The translations under genes and the position numbers were made by a program. A stretch of 64,000 bases of DNA from UBA1479 sp963976055. GTDB lineage: Bacteria; Pseudomonadota; Alphaproteobacteria; Rhodospirillales; Casp-alpha2. A model generated the notes under the pieces. That model made no database searches. It was not told the DNA's origin and saw only the letters and a list, made by a program, of their open reading frames with translations. The stretch spans positions 47,722 to 111,721 of the forward strand of contig CAXBJB010000009.1 of NCBI GenBank assembly GCA_963976055.1, written 5' to 3'. This document shows, piece after piece, positions 1 through 8,028 of this stretch (positions are counted from its first letter, which is position 1; every line of letters starts with the position of its first letter).

Positions 1-1212
1 CAGGCTGTAGGAGCCGACGCAGATCAGAATGATGATGGCGGGGTAAAGCAGTCGATAGGGCACGTTAAGGAACGACACCCAAAGCCCGATCAGCGGAATG
101 TTGATGACCAGCAGCAACAGGTTGCCGATCCAAAAACTGGCGACCAGGCCCCAGAACAACTGCGGTTCCGTGCTCATCAGCATGGGTCCCGGCACGATCC
201 CGTGGATCATCAGGGCGCCGATCATGATGGCCATGGTCGGGGTGCCGGGAATGCCCAGCGACAGGGTCGGCACGAAGGCCGTCTGCACGGCCGCGTTGTT
301 GGCGCTTTCCGGGGCGGCGACGCCCTCGATGGCGCCATGGCCGAATTCCTCAGGCCGGCGCGACAATTTCTTTTCATTGGCATAGGCCAGGATCGTCGCG
401 ACCGAGGGGCCGGTGCCGGGCAGGGGCCCGAAGAAGCAGCCGGAGGCCGCCCCCCGCAGCATGGGCCAGAACGACCGCTTCCACTGCATCGCACTCGGCA
501 GCATGGATTTGAAGCTGATCTTGTGCCGGGTGTGGCGTTCCGCGCCGCCGCGGATCGACAGGATGATTTCCGACAGCCCGAACAGGCCCATGGCCACGGG
601 CACCAAACTCAACCCGTCGATCAGGTTGTGGGAACCGAAGCTGTAGCGTTCCGCCCCGTCGTAAATGTCGAGCCCCACCGTGCCCAGAAGGGCGCCCAGG
701 GCGACCATCACGAAGTTCTTTTTGGGATCACTGCCACCGATGGTGGCGACGGCGACGAAACAGAACACGATGATCGCGAAATATTCGACCGCGCCGAACG
801 CCATACCGACCCTGACGATGGCCGGGGTCAGGGCGCTCAACACCAATATGCCGATGCTGCCGCCGACGAAGGACGCGATGGTCGTCATGAACAGGGCGAC
901 CCCGGCCTCGCCCTTCTGCGCCATGGGATAGCCATCCAGGCAGGTGATGGCGTTGGATGGCGTGCCGGGCAGGTTGAGCAGGATCGACGCGGTGGAGCCG
1001 CCGTATTCGGCCCCGTAATAGACACCGGCCAGCATGACGATTCCCGTCGTCGGGTCCATGGCGAAGGTCACGGGCAGCAGCAGGGAAATGGCGGCCAGCG
1101 CCCCGATGCCGGGAATGACGCCGATGGCCGTGCCCAGGAACACCCCGGCCAGGCAGGCCAGCAGGTTCTGGGGCATCATGGCCGTCGACAGGCCGATCAG
1201 GAAATCTTCCAT
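1..1212 (-). CDS. tctA: TTT transporter large permease TctA, 3' part missing
   Basis: Large membrane subunit of a tripartite tricarboxylate transporter, which works with the periplasmic TctC and small TctB proteins to import a carboxylate with cation symport. The protein begins MEDFLIGLSTAMMP and carries the family's glycine/proline loops: GVIPGIGAL near residue 35 and LNLPGTPSNAIT, typical of TctA. The ATG lies only 3 bases beyond the tctB stop, so the genes are co-transcribed. The reading frame is still open at base 1, so about a fifth of the usual 500-residue protein lies outside the window. Substrate cannot be read from the sequence. Confidence 0.93.
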   Translation of the reverse strand, partial: MEDFLIGLSTAMMPQNLLACLAGVFLGTAIGVIPGIGALAAISLLLPVTFAMDPTTGIVMLAGVYYGAEYGGSTASILLNLPGTPSNAITCLDGYPMAQKGEAGVALFMTTIASFVGGSIGILVLSALTPAIVRVGMAFGAVEYFAIIVFCFVAVATIGGSDPKKNFVMVALGALLGTVGLDIYDGAERYSFGSHNLIDGLSLVPVAMGLFGLSEIILSIRGGAERHTRHKISFKSMLPSAMQWKRSFWPMLRGAASGCFFGPLPGTGPSVATILAYANEKKLSRRPEEFGHGAIEGVAAPESANNAAVQTAFVPTLSLGIPGTPTMAIMIGALMIHGIVPGPMLMSTEPQLFWGLVASFWIGNLLLLVINIPLIGLWVSFLNVPYRLLYPAIIILICVGSYSL

Positions 1213-1215
1213 GGG

Positions 1216-1638
1216 TCAGGGCAGCCGGAACGGAGGAATTGGCAGGTTGAGGACGTAGGAGAAGATCAGCCACACGCCGACGGCGAACACGCAGGCATGG
1301 GCGATGAAGAACGGATAACGCCGTTCCGACTGACCGGCGTAGGCGATGGCCATGGACAGCACCACCGTGGGCAGCAGGCCCACAACCTCGACCAGCAGGA
1401 TGAACACGGTGACGGCGGCGGTGACGCTGAGGAACGCGCGCCGGTTCATCGGCATCGCTTCTGCGCGCGGCGAGAAGACGAAGGAATATAGTGAAATCAA
1501 GACGATGGCACCAGACAGCATGAGCGGATAAACAGCGGAGCCGACATTGGCGAGGGTGCCGAACTTGAAATCGAGCGCGAAGTAGAAGGCCGCCGCCCCA
1601 AGGGCGGCGATGAACAGCCAGGAAAAGTCTCGCGCCAT
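1216..1638 (-). CDS. tctB: TTT transporter small membrane subunit TctB
   Basis: Small four-helix membrane subunit (140 residues) of the same tripartite tricarboxylate transporter. Family identity rests on position between tctC and tctA, the length and the four hydrophobic stretches (about residues 5-22, 37-56, 72-104 and 116-135). The in-frame ATG 45 bases upstream was rejected because the ATG at 1638 follows a GGAG Shine-Dalgarno at 8 bases and starts directly at the first membrane helix (MARDFSWLFI). Sequence conservation in TctB is low, so the call depends on context. Confidence 0.88.
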   Translation of the reverse strand: MARDFSWLFIAALGAAAFYFALDFKFGTLANVGSAVYPLMLSGAIVLISLYSFVFSPRAEAMPMNRRAFLSVTAAVTVFILLVEVVGLLPTVVLSMAIAYAGQSERRYPFFIAHACVFAVGVWLIFSYVLNLPIPPFRLP

Positions 1639-1697
1639 ATTTATTGCTCCGACGGATGCCATGATCCGGCGTGATTGCATCATACCCGAACCCGCAT

Positions 1698-1740
1698 CAA
1701 CAAGGCCGCCGCGTCCAGAGATAGCGCGGCCGCCCTGTTG
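1698..1740 (-). other. tctC-tctB intercistronic stem-loop
   Basis: Two 16-base arms (1698-1713 and 1725-1740) pair over an 11-base loop with one G-U pair and one mismatch. The stem is GC-rich and is not followed by a run of U in the tctC direction, so it is not a classical intrinsic terminator. It sits between the binding-protein gene and the permease genes. By analogy with known 3'-end stabilising hairpins it may protect tctC mRNA and lower tctBA expression; that role is inference. Confidence 0.6.
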
Positions 1741-1750
1741 ACGGGTCAGA

Positions 1751-2737
1751 TCATTTTTTCTTCTTGAAGACCGGATTGTCGAGGACGCCGGCCCACCATT
1801 TCAGCTGCTCCTGCATATAGGCGCCGAACTGTTCCGGGGAATCCGAAATCTCGATCTCCGATCCGATGCCCTTGAGGCGCTCCAGCACCTTGGCCGATGT
1901 CTTGGCGGACTGCATCGCAGCGAACAGCTTGTCGACGGCGTCCTTGGGCGCACCGGCAGGGGCCAGCAGGCCGAACCAGGACCCCATCTCCATGCCGGTC
2001 ATGCCGGCTTCGGCCGTGGTCGGGACGTCCGGCAGCAGGGCCGAGCGCTTGGCCGCACCCAGCGCCAGCGGCCGCAGGGCCCCGGATTGCACATGCGGCA
2101 GAATCTTCGGGATATTGTTCATGTAGACCTGGATGCGGCCCGCGACGGCGTCGTTAAGGGCCGGGCCGGCGCCCTTGTAGGGCACGTGGGTCAGCTTCGA
2201 TCCGGTCTTCTGGTTGTACAATTCGCCCGCGACATGTGCCAGGGTGCCGATCCCGCCGGAGGCGAAGTTGTACTGTTCCTTGCCCGCGGACGTCAGGGCG
2301 ATCAGTTCCTTCAGGGTCTTGGCCGGGACCGAGGGGTGAACGACCATCAGAAGCGACGACACCACGCCAGCGCTGATCGGCTGGAAATCCTTGATCGGGT
2401 CGTACTTGATTTTGCGCAGGTTCGGGTTGATGGAGTGCGAGCCCGCCGTGGCGAACAGCAGAGTATAGCCGTCGGGCTTGGCGCCCGCGACCAGGGCGGC
2501 GCCGATGGTGCCGCCGCCGCCGCCGCGGTTTTCGACGACGACCGGGCCGCCGAGTGCTTCCTGAAGGTGGTCCGCGAAGATGCGGGCGATGACGTCCGTG
2601 TTGCCGCCGGCCTTGTAGGGGACGACGATCTTCACGGCCTGTTCGGGAAACCCGGCCCGGGCCGCCGGGATGGCGGCAAGGGCAACGGCGGATGCGATGA
2701 CGGCGGTTCTGGCGTATTTAAGAAAATTCGTAAGCAT
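1751..2737 (-). CDS. tctC: TTT periplasmic substrate-binding protein (Bug family)
   Basis: Periplasmic solute receptor of the tripartite tricarboxylate transporter, 328 residues, the normal length. A Sec signal peptide spans about residues 1-28 (basic start, hydrophobic core, AARAG cleavage region). The mature start has the Bug-family pattern FPEQAVKIVVPYKAGGNTD, followed by VENRGGGGGTIGA near residue 75 and the YKGAGPAL loop that contacts the ligand carboxylate. GGGAGGA lies 6 bases before the ATG. First gene of the operon with tctB and tctA and divergent from a LysR-type regulator, which probably controls it. Bug proteins bind many carboxylates, so the ligand is unknown. Confidence 0.93.
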   Translation of the reverse strand: MLTNFLKYARTAVIASAVALAAIPAARAGFPEQAVKIVVPYKAGGNTDVIARIFADHLQEALGGPVVVENRGGGGGTIGAALVAGAKPDGYTLLFATAGSHSINPNLRKIKYDPIKDFQPISAGVVSSLLMVVHPSVPAKTLKELIALTSAGKEQYNFASGGIGTLAHVAGELYNQKTGSKLTHVPYKGAGPALNDAVAGRIQVYMNNIPKILPHVQSGALRPLALGAAKRSALLPDVPTTAEAGMTGMEMGSWFGLLAPAGAPKDAVDKLFAAMQSAKTSAKVLERLKGIGSEIEISDSPEQFGAYMQEQLKWWAGVLDNPVFKKKK

Positions 2738-2793
2738 TGTAATCCTCCCAATTTTGACAAGAACGAAGCACGCCGGGCCGCCAGCCCCTATTT

Positions 2794-2821
2794 CAAATTC
2801 TCTATATGGGGGTCGAATTTG
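2794..2821. promoter_or_regulatory. Inverted repeat in tctC/LysR divergent promoter
   Basis: CAAATTC (2794-2800) is exactly mirrored by GAATTTG (2815-2821) with a 14-base spacer, in the 143-base gap between divergently transcribed tctC and the LysR-type gene. Position and symmetry fit an operator for that regulator, although the spacing is longer than the usual T-N11-A box. Assignment to the regulator is inference. Confidence 0.45.
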
Positions 2822-2880
2822 TTTATATTGGCCGGCTTCCCGGGCGTTAAGGCAGGCGCCGCGGCTTCAAGGATGAATGC

Positions 2881-4113
2881 GTGCAGAACAGCTCAGAAAA
2901 GAATTTTTCCCTCAGCCACTTGGCCACGTTCGCGGCCGTGCTGACCCATGGCCGTATCGCCGCGGCGGGGGAGCAATTGCGCCGCAGCCCGTCCGCCGTG
3001 TCCCGGTCCTTGGGCATTCTGGAGGAAAAATTCGGCCGTCCGCTGCTGACCCGCGCCCAGGACGGCATGTCGCCGACGCCGGTGGGCGATCTGGTGGCCG
3101 AACGCTGCGGCATCATCCAGGCGGAACTGGCCGATCTGCACGACATGCTGGCGACGGGACATGACGTCGGCGTGCATGAAAACGCATCCCTGTTCCACAT
3201 GCATGTCGACATGTCGCGCCTCCGCGCCCTGGTCGCCGTGCATGATTTCGGCTCCGTCAAGCGGGCCTGCCATGTCCTCGGCGTGTCACAGCCGGCGATC
3301 TCGACCTCGATCCGCCATCTTGAGGCGGACCTGGGCGTAGCCCTGTTCTCGCGCACGCCCACGGGCATGATCCCGACCCCGGCGGGGGTGTCCAGCGCGC
3401 TGTGCTTCAAGCGCGTGCTGTCGGAATTGCGCAAGATGGCGGACGACGTCGAATCCTTCGAAGGCACGTCGTCGGGTCTGGTCTGCGTCGGCGGCCTGGC
3501 CTATTCGCGGAACGCCCTGCTGCCCGAGGCGATCACGCGGGTTCTGGCCCAGCACCCACAAGTCCTGGTGCGCACGGTCGAAGGGCCGATCGACTCGCTG
3601 ATTTCCGGGATGCATGCGGGCGAAATCGACGTGCTGATTTGTGCCGAGCCCAACAAGGCGCTGCTGGAAAGCGTGGCGGTCGAGCCCATCGTGCGCGACC
3701 CCATGGGCCTATTCGTATCGGCGGGCCATCCCCTGGCCGGGCGCAAGGGGTTATCGGCGGACGAACTACTGCGCTATCCATTCATCCTGCCGCCGCTGGG
3801 CAGCGTCACCCGAGCCCTATTGGACAAGGTATTTACGAAAACGGTCGGGCGCCCGCCCGAGGGTGCTGTGGAAACCAGCTCCAACGCCGTGATCCGCTAC
3901 CTCTTGCTCAATTCAGAACAGATTTCCTTCCGCTCCAGGATCGAGTTCAGCGCGGAAGAACTGGCGGGCCGGATCGTGCCGCTCGACCTGGGCTTTGCCC
4001 TGCCGGAACGCACGATCTGCCTGCTGCAACGCTGCGGCGTGCGCCAGACCGCCGCCGTGAACGACTTCCTGAGCATCGTCCGCGAGGTTGCCGCCGCGGG
4101 CGGGGAACGGTGA
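2881..4113 (+). CDS. LysR-type regulator with two tandem DNA-binding domains
   Basis: Transcription factor of 410 residues, about 100 longer than a normal LysR protein. Two complete winged-helix domains are visible: residues about 9-68 (LSHLATFAAVLTHG, then RSPSAVSRSLGILEEKFG) and about 109-168 (MSRLRALVAVHDFGSVKRA, then VSQPAISTSIRHLEADLG). A single periplasmic-binding-type effector domain follows from about residue 190. The GTG start is favoured by AAGGA 7 bases upstream. It faces away from a TTT transporter operon and probably senses that transporter's substrate or a product of it. Its stop lies 3 bases from the stop of the convergent enoyl-CoA hydratase gene. Confidence 0.9.
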   Translation: MQNSSEKNFSLSHLATFAAVLTHGRIAAAGEQLRRSPSAVSRSLGILEEKFGRPLLTRAQDGMSPTPVGDLVAERCGIIQAELADLHDMLATGHDVGVHENASLFHMHVDMSRLRALVAVHDFGSVKRACHVLGVSQPAISTSIRHLEADLGVALFSRTPTGMIPTPAGVSSALCFKRVLSELRKMADDVESFEGTSSGLVCVGGLAYSRNALLPEAITRVLAQHPQVLVRTVEGPIDSLISGMHAGEIDVLICAEPNKALLESVAVEPIVRDPMGLFVSAGHPLAGRKGLSADELLRYPFILPPLGSVTRALLDKVFTKTVGRPPEGAVETSSNAVIRYLLLNSEQISFRSRIEFSAEELAGRIVPLDLGFALPERTICLLQRCGVRQTAAVNDFLSIVREVAAAGGER

Positions 4114-4116
4114 GCC

Positions 4117-4932
4117 CTATTCCCCGGTAAAGCCCGGCTTGCGCTTTTCAGTGAAGGCGGTGACGCCTTCGTAGAAGTCGCCGGTCCGGGTATTGCGGAT
4201 GAAGGCGGCTTTTTCCGCGTCCAGCTGTTCGGCGAGGCTGTTATGGAACGAGGCGTTAAGCAGCGCCTTGGCTTCTGCGTTGGCGTGACCGGCGGCTTTC
4301 GCCAGCCGGGCGGCGAGCTTGTCCGTCTCGCCTTCCAGGTCGGCCGCCGGAACGATCCGGTTGACCATGCCCCAATCAAGCGCGTCCTGGGCCGTGAAAC
4401 GGTCGCCCAGCAGCGCGATCTCCATGGCCTTCTTCAGGCCCACGGTGCGCGGCAGGGCATAGGTCGAGCCACCGTCGGGGCTGGTCCCGATGTGGCAATA
4501 GGCCAGGGTGAAGAACGCATCGTCCGATACCAGGGCCAGGTCGCAGGCCAGCATCAGGCTGACTCCCGCACCCGCGGCCGCACCCCGGACCGAGGCGATG
4601 ATCGGTTGCGGCATGGCGCGCATGTTTTCGATGGTCGCATGGACGCGCGACAGGCGGGCGTCGAACTGTTCGGCCGTCTTGTCGCGGTCCGGCTCCTCGT
4701 CCAGCATGGTCTTGAAGGCCTTCACGTCGCCCCCGGCCATGAAGTGGTCGCCCTGTCCGCGCATGATCACGACGCGCACGTCCTTGCTTGCGCGCAACTG
4801 GTCGGTGATCTCCTTGAGGGCCTTCATCACGTCGATGGTGATCGCGTTCAGCGCCTGCGGTCGATTGAAGGTGACGCGGCAGATACCGTCTTGGACGTCG
4901 GTCAAAACCGTGTCGTTGGGTGAGGTGATCAT
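4117..4932 (-). CDS. Enoyl-CoA hydratase/isomerase family protein
   Basis: Crotonase-fold enzyme of 271 residues acting on an acyl-CoA thioester (hydration, isomerisation or related chemistry). The oxyanion-hole segments are visible: MAGGDVKAF near residue 67 and the AAAGAGVSLMLACDLA segment near residue 115. NRIVPAADLE and the FxxKRKPGFTGE tail are typical of the family. The start at 4932 is chosen over one 78 bases upstream because GGGAG precedes it by 6 bases and the homologous core begins there. Followed after a short gap (upstream on this strand) by an acetyltransferase gene. Substrate unknown. Confidence 0.88.
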   Translation of the reverse strand: MITSPNDTVLTDVQDGICRVTFNRPQALNAITIDVMKALKEITDQLRASKDVRVVIMRGQGDHFMAGGDVKAFKTMLDEEPDRDKTAEQFDARLSRVHATIENMRAMPQPIIASVRGAAAGAGVSLMLACDLALVSDDAFFTLAYCHIGTSPDGGSTYALPRTVGLKKAMEIALLGDRFTAQDALDWGMVNRIVPAADLEGETDKLAARLAKAAGHANAEAKALLNASFHNSLAEQLDAEKAAFIRNTRTGDFYEGVTAFTEKRKPGFTGE

Positions 4933-4957
4933 GGGGGGCTCCCTGGTTTTTCGTTGT

Positions 4958-5419
4958 CTAAAGGTCGTGCCGGTATACGACGAAGCCGGACTTGGCGGCG
5001 ACCTTGTCATACAGCGTCATGGCCGTCGTGTTGGTTTCGTGGGTCTGCCAATAGACGCGGGGCGATCCGGCGGCGCGGGCGCGCTCATACACGGCCTCGA
5101 TCAACGCCCGGCCGACGCCCTTGCCGCGCAGATCTCTGTCCGTGAACAAGTCCTGCAAGTAGCAGGTCGGCCCGCGCATCACCGTGTTGCGGTGATAGAT
5201 GTAGTGGACTAGGCCGACCAGCCGGCCGCCGTGTTCGGCGACCAGGCAATGCATGGGCTCATAGGCGTCGAAGAAACGATCCCAAGTCAGGCGGGTGATC
5301 TCGTCGGGCACGGCGGTCGGACCCTTGCGTTCATAAAACGCGTTGTAGCCGGCCCACAGATGGGACCAGGCGTCGAAATCTTCGCGCGTCGGCGCGCGGA
5401 CGGTGACGTCTTGGGGCAT
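4958..5419 (-). CDS. GNAT family N-acetyltransferase
   Basis: Predicted acetyl-CoA-dependent N-acetyltransferase, 153 residues. The acetyl-CoA binding motif A is seen as DLFTDRDLRGKGVGRALIEA (R/Q-x-x-G-x-G/A), followed by a C-terminal YDKVAAKSGFVVYRHDL segment with the usual tyrosine. The internal ATG at 5419 is chosen because homology starts at MPQDVTVRAPTREDFD; the 26 residues before it are not protein-like. It lies 25 bases upstream of the enoyl-CoA hydratase start on the same strand, so the two may be co-transcribed. Acceptor substrate (small molecule or protein) unknown. Confidence 0.85.
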   Translation of the reverse strand: MPQDVTVRAPTREDFDAWSHLWAGYNAFYERKGPTAVPDEITRLTWDRFFDAYEPMHCLVAEHGGRLVGLVHYIYHRNTVMRGPTCYLQDLFTDRDLRGKGVGRALIEAVYERARAAGSPRVYWQTHETNTTAMTLYDKVAAKSGFVVYRHDL

Positions 5420-5514
5420 GGTTGGAATCCAAAGCGGCTTGCGGTTGCGGGGCGTCTGTGGCGAGATTAACCGAACCGTTGCTTGCCACAAACCCACGAA
5501 ACAAGGAATCCGCC

Positions 5515-6231
5515 ATGGCCGCTCCCGATGTGAAGGTGATCTTTTTCGACGTGTTCGGCACCGTCACCAATTGGCGCACCAGCCTGTTATGCCTGCTGGC
5601 CGACTTTGGCGACCGGGAGGGGATCGACGCCGACTGGCCGGGCTTCCTCGCCGCCTGGAAAGCCGGATACCGCCCGGCCATGGATGCCGTGATCTCGGGG
5701 GAACGGCCCTATTTCAACCTGGATGAAATGTATCTGGAGCGCATGAACCAGGTGATCGGCGATTTCGGCCTGGAGGACCTCACGGAAGCGCAGAAGCAGG
5801 ACATCCTGCATCTGTGGTTGAAGATCGACCCCTGGCCCGACGCGGTCGAGGGGCTGACCCGGTTGGCCCGGAAGTACACCCTGGTGACTTTGTCCAACGG
5901 CTCCTTCGCCTGGTTGACGGCCATCGCCAAGCACGGCGGCCTGCCGTTCGACGCGATCCTGACGGCGGAAAACGCCCAGGTCTACAAGCCGCACCCGCGC
6001 GCCTATCTGACGGCCATCGAACTGATGGGCATGAAGGCGACGCCGGAACACTGCATGCTGACGGCCTGCCACAACTATGACCTCGCGGCCGCACGCGGCC
6101 ACGGCATGAAGACGGCCTTCCTGCCGCGCAAGGAATACGGCCCGGACCAGGAAGTCGATCAGGCGGCGGAAAGCGACTGGGACGTGGTGGCCAAGGACCT
6201 GATCGGTGTGGCCGAGGCGATGGGGTGTTAG
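5515..6231 (+). CDS. HAD-family hydrolase, 2-haloacid dehalogenase type II-like
   Basis: Haloacid-dehalogenase superfamily enzyme, 238 residues, close to the usual 220-240 of type II L-2-haloacid dehalogenases. The nucleophile motif FFDVFGTVT is at residues 9-17, LSNGS (motif II serine/threonine) near residue 127, and the lysine of motif III in VYKPHPRAY near residue 158. A capping helical domain lies between motifs I and II. It may dehalogenate 2-haloacids or act on another small phosphorylated or halogenated acid; the sequence does not separate these. AAGGAA precedes the ATG by 7 bases. Divergent from the GNAT gene. Confidence 0.82.
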   Translation: MAAPDVKVIFFDVFGTVTNWRTSLLCLLADFGDREGIDADWPGFLAAWKAGYRPAMDAVISGERPYFNLDEMYLERMNQVIGDFGLEDLTEAQKQDILHLWLKIDPWPDAVEGLTRLARKYTLVTLSNGSFAWLTAIAKHGGLPFDAILTAENAQVYKPHPRAYLTAIELMGMKATPEHCMLTACHNYDLAAARGHGMKTAFLPRKEYGPDQEVDQAAESDWDVVAKDLIGVAEAMGC

Positions 6232-6256
6232 GCGCCGTTTGCTGCGCGGCAATCGA

Positions 6257-6270
6257 TTGACCGAGATCAA
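6257..6270. promoter_or_regulatory. FNR/FnrL-like box upstream of stress-type protein gene
   Basis: The sequence TTGACCGAGATCAA matches the FNR/Anr consensus TTGAT-N4-ATCAA at 9 of 10 conserved positions. It lies 65-78 bases upstream of the start at 6335, a suitable place for activation under low oxygen. A second such box stands upstream of the hemerythrin gene in this window. Binding itself is inference. Confidence 0.55.
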
Positions 6271-6334
6271 GGCCGGCTGGCGGTAAATCGCGATACTGAG
6301 GCTTGTCTCGTCATGCCCCCAAGGAGGCTGCCTC

Positions 6335-6898
6335 ATGTCAAACGAAGATCAATCGGCGTTTTCCCGAGAAGCGGTTGGCGTTTTTGAAACCGCCGAATCT
6401 CTGCAGGACGCCATCGACGAGTTGCTGAGTTCCGGATTCGATCGGGTTGAAATCAGTCTCCTCGCGGGCGAAGACGCGGTACAGGAAAAGCTGGGGCATA
6501 TCTATGAAGCGACCGCCTCCGCCGAGGATGACCTTGATGCGCCGCGCACGGCCTATGTATCGCCGGAAAGTTTCGGCGACGCGGAAGGCGGCGTGATCGG
6601 AATCTTGACCTATATCCCGGCGACCCTGGCGGCGGGCGCGATCGTCGCCTCCGGGGGAACGATTGCCGCCGCCGCCGCCGCGACGGCGATCGCGGGCGGC
6701 GCCGGTGCGATGATCGGCGTCCTTCTTGCGGCAGGTATCGGCGAAAGCCACGCCAAGTTTCTGCGCGATCAGATGGAACGCGGCGGCCTGCTGCTATGGG
6801 TATTGACCGCGACCGAGGAAAAGGAAGCCCGGGCGGTGGAAATCCTCGGCAAGCATTCCGCCCATGACGTCCACATCCACGGGGTCAGAAAACACTAA
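6335..6898 (+). CDS. Glycine-zipper protein, general-stress type, hypothetical
   Basis: Protein of 187 residues of uncertain role. Residues about 13-60 (VGVFETAESLQDAIDELLSS and onward) resemble the small alpha/beta domain of general stress proteins of the YflT/17M type. Residues about 88-133 form a glycine/alanine-rich hydrophobic hairpin (IVASGGTIAAAAAATAIAG) like those that associate with membranes. The C-terminal part is again soluble and ends HDVHIHGVRKH. A strong AAGGAGG Shine-Dalgarno precedes the ATG, and an FNR-like box lies upstream, suggesting induction at low oxygen. It is a single gene between oppositely oriented neighbours. No enzymatic function is proposed. Confidence 0.75.
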   Translation: MSNEDQSAFSREAVGVFETAESLQDAIDELLSSGFDRVEISLLAGEDAVQEKLGHIYEATASAEDDLDAPRTAYVSPESFGDAEGGVIGILTYIPATLAAGAIVASGGTIAAAAAATAIAGGAGAMIGVLLAAGIGESHAKFLRDQMERGGLLLWVLTATEEKEARAVEILGKHSAHDVHIHGVRKH

Positions 6899-6913
6899 CG
6901 CCGAGCACGCGGC

Positions 6914-7825
6914 TTACTTGCCGTATTCGGGCACAACCGTCCGCGCGACCGAGGCGTCCAGCGCCTCGTAATCGTAATAGGCCAGGGTGTCGTACTGTTC
7001 GGCGCGGCTCATCACCTTGTCCATGAAGCCTTCGGTGCCGTCGTGGTCGCGCATATGGCCGTACAGGTCCTGGAACAGCTTGGCGGCGGCGCGGATCGAG
7101 GTCGCCGGCCAGATCACGATGTCGAAGCCCATGTCCTGGAACTGCTGACCCGTGAAGAAGGGGGTGCGGCCGTATTCGGTCATGTTGGCCATCTTCTTTC
7201 CGGGCACCCGCTTGGCGAATTCCACGTGGTCCTCTGCCGACGGCAGGCCGTCGGGGAAGGTCACGTCGGCGCCGGCCTCGCGGTACAGGTTGGCGCGCTT
7301 GATGGCGGCGTCCAGGCCTTCGACCCCGGCGGCGTCGGTGCGCGCGATGATGACCAGATGCGAGGACGCGGCCTTAGCGGCGGCGATCTTGGCGGCGGCT
7401 TCTTCGGGTTCGACCAGGCGCTTGTCGTTCAGATGGCCGCATTTCTTCGGCAGCAACTGGTCTTCGATATGCACGGCGCCGGCGCCGGACAGTTCCAGTT
7501 CCTTGACCACGCGCATGGCGTTCAACACGCCGCCGTAGCCCGTGTCGCCGTCGACGATCAGCGGCAGGTCCGTGGTTCGCGACACGCTGCGCACGACGTT
7601 GCACATTTCGTCGAGCGTCATGATGCCCAGGTCGGGCAGGCCCAGCGAGGCGGTGACGGCGCCGCCCGAGATATACAGCGTCTCGAACCCCGCCTGCTTG
7701 GCGATCATGCCGGCGAAGGCGTTGTGCGCGCCGGGCACGCGCAGGATTTCGTCGCGGTCCAAAAGCTCGCGTAGCCGTTCGCCCGCAGGGCGTTTGTCGC
7801 GTCCGTTGCCTTCAAGCCAGGTCAT
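6914..7825 (-). CDS. Isocitrate lyase/PEP mutase family, methylisocitrate-lyase-like
   Basis: TIM-barrel lyase of 303 residues that cleaves or rearranges a 2-hydroxy di- or tricarboxylate. The signature KKCGH at residues 127-131, with catalytic cysteine, marks the lyase branch (methylisocitrate lyase, 2,3-dimethylmalate lyase), not the phosphonate mutases. The metal-binding DGDTGYG is at residues 92-98. A good GGAGGATATCCCC-ATG ribosome site fixes the start. A prpB name is possible but no prpC or prpD partner is adjacent; 2,3-dimethylmalate lyase is the main alternative and would fit the aconitase-type pair at 20267-22044. Divergent from a TauD-type dioxygenase gene. Confidence 0.86.
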   Translation of the reverse strand: MTWLEGNGRDKRPAGERLRELLDRDEILRVPGAHNAFAGMIAKQAGFETLYISGGAVTASLGLPDLGIMTLDEMCNVVRSVSRTTDLPLIVDGDTGYGGVLNAMRVVKELELSGAGAVHIEDQLLPKKCGHLNDKRLVEPEEAAAKIAAAKAASSHLVIIARTDAAGVEGLDAAIKRANLYREAGADVTFPDGLPSAEDHVEFAKRVPGKKMANMTEYGRTPFFTGQQFQDMGFDIVIWPATSIRAAAKLFQDLYGHMRDHDGTEGFMDKVMSRAEQYDTLAYYDYEALDASVARTVVPEYGK

Positions 7826-7877
7826 GGGGATATCCTCCGTCAAATGTGGGCGTCGTTTGTGAGCCATCTGCGTAAAC

Positions 7878-7885
7878 TGTATACA
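7878..7885. promoter_or_regulatory. TGTATACA palindrome, possible GntR-type operator
   Basis: Perfect 8-base palindrome within CTGTATACAATT, in the divergent promoter region between the PEP-mutase-family lyase and the TauD-type dioxygenase. The same core, extended to TTGTATACAA, occurs at 31323-31332 in another divergent promoter. GT..AC half-sites are typical of GntR-family operators; which regulator binds is unknown. Confidence 0.4.
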
Positions 7886-8028
7886 ATTTCCCGCAGTCGT
7901 TGGAGCACACTTAACGGTTATTTTGCCGCCGACGCAACGGTGCTTGCGTGCTAAACAGTCGAATATCGGCATTCCGGCCCGGATACATGCCGCGCCGGAA
8001 ACTTGCTCCGCTCATCCTTCGAGACGAA

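Noticed and set aside
202..1491. Open frame of 429 codons on the plus strand
   Set aside because: Mirror of tctA and tctB. Composition is rich in Gly, Gln, Asp, His and Arg without hydrophobic core.
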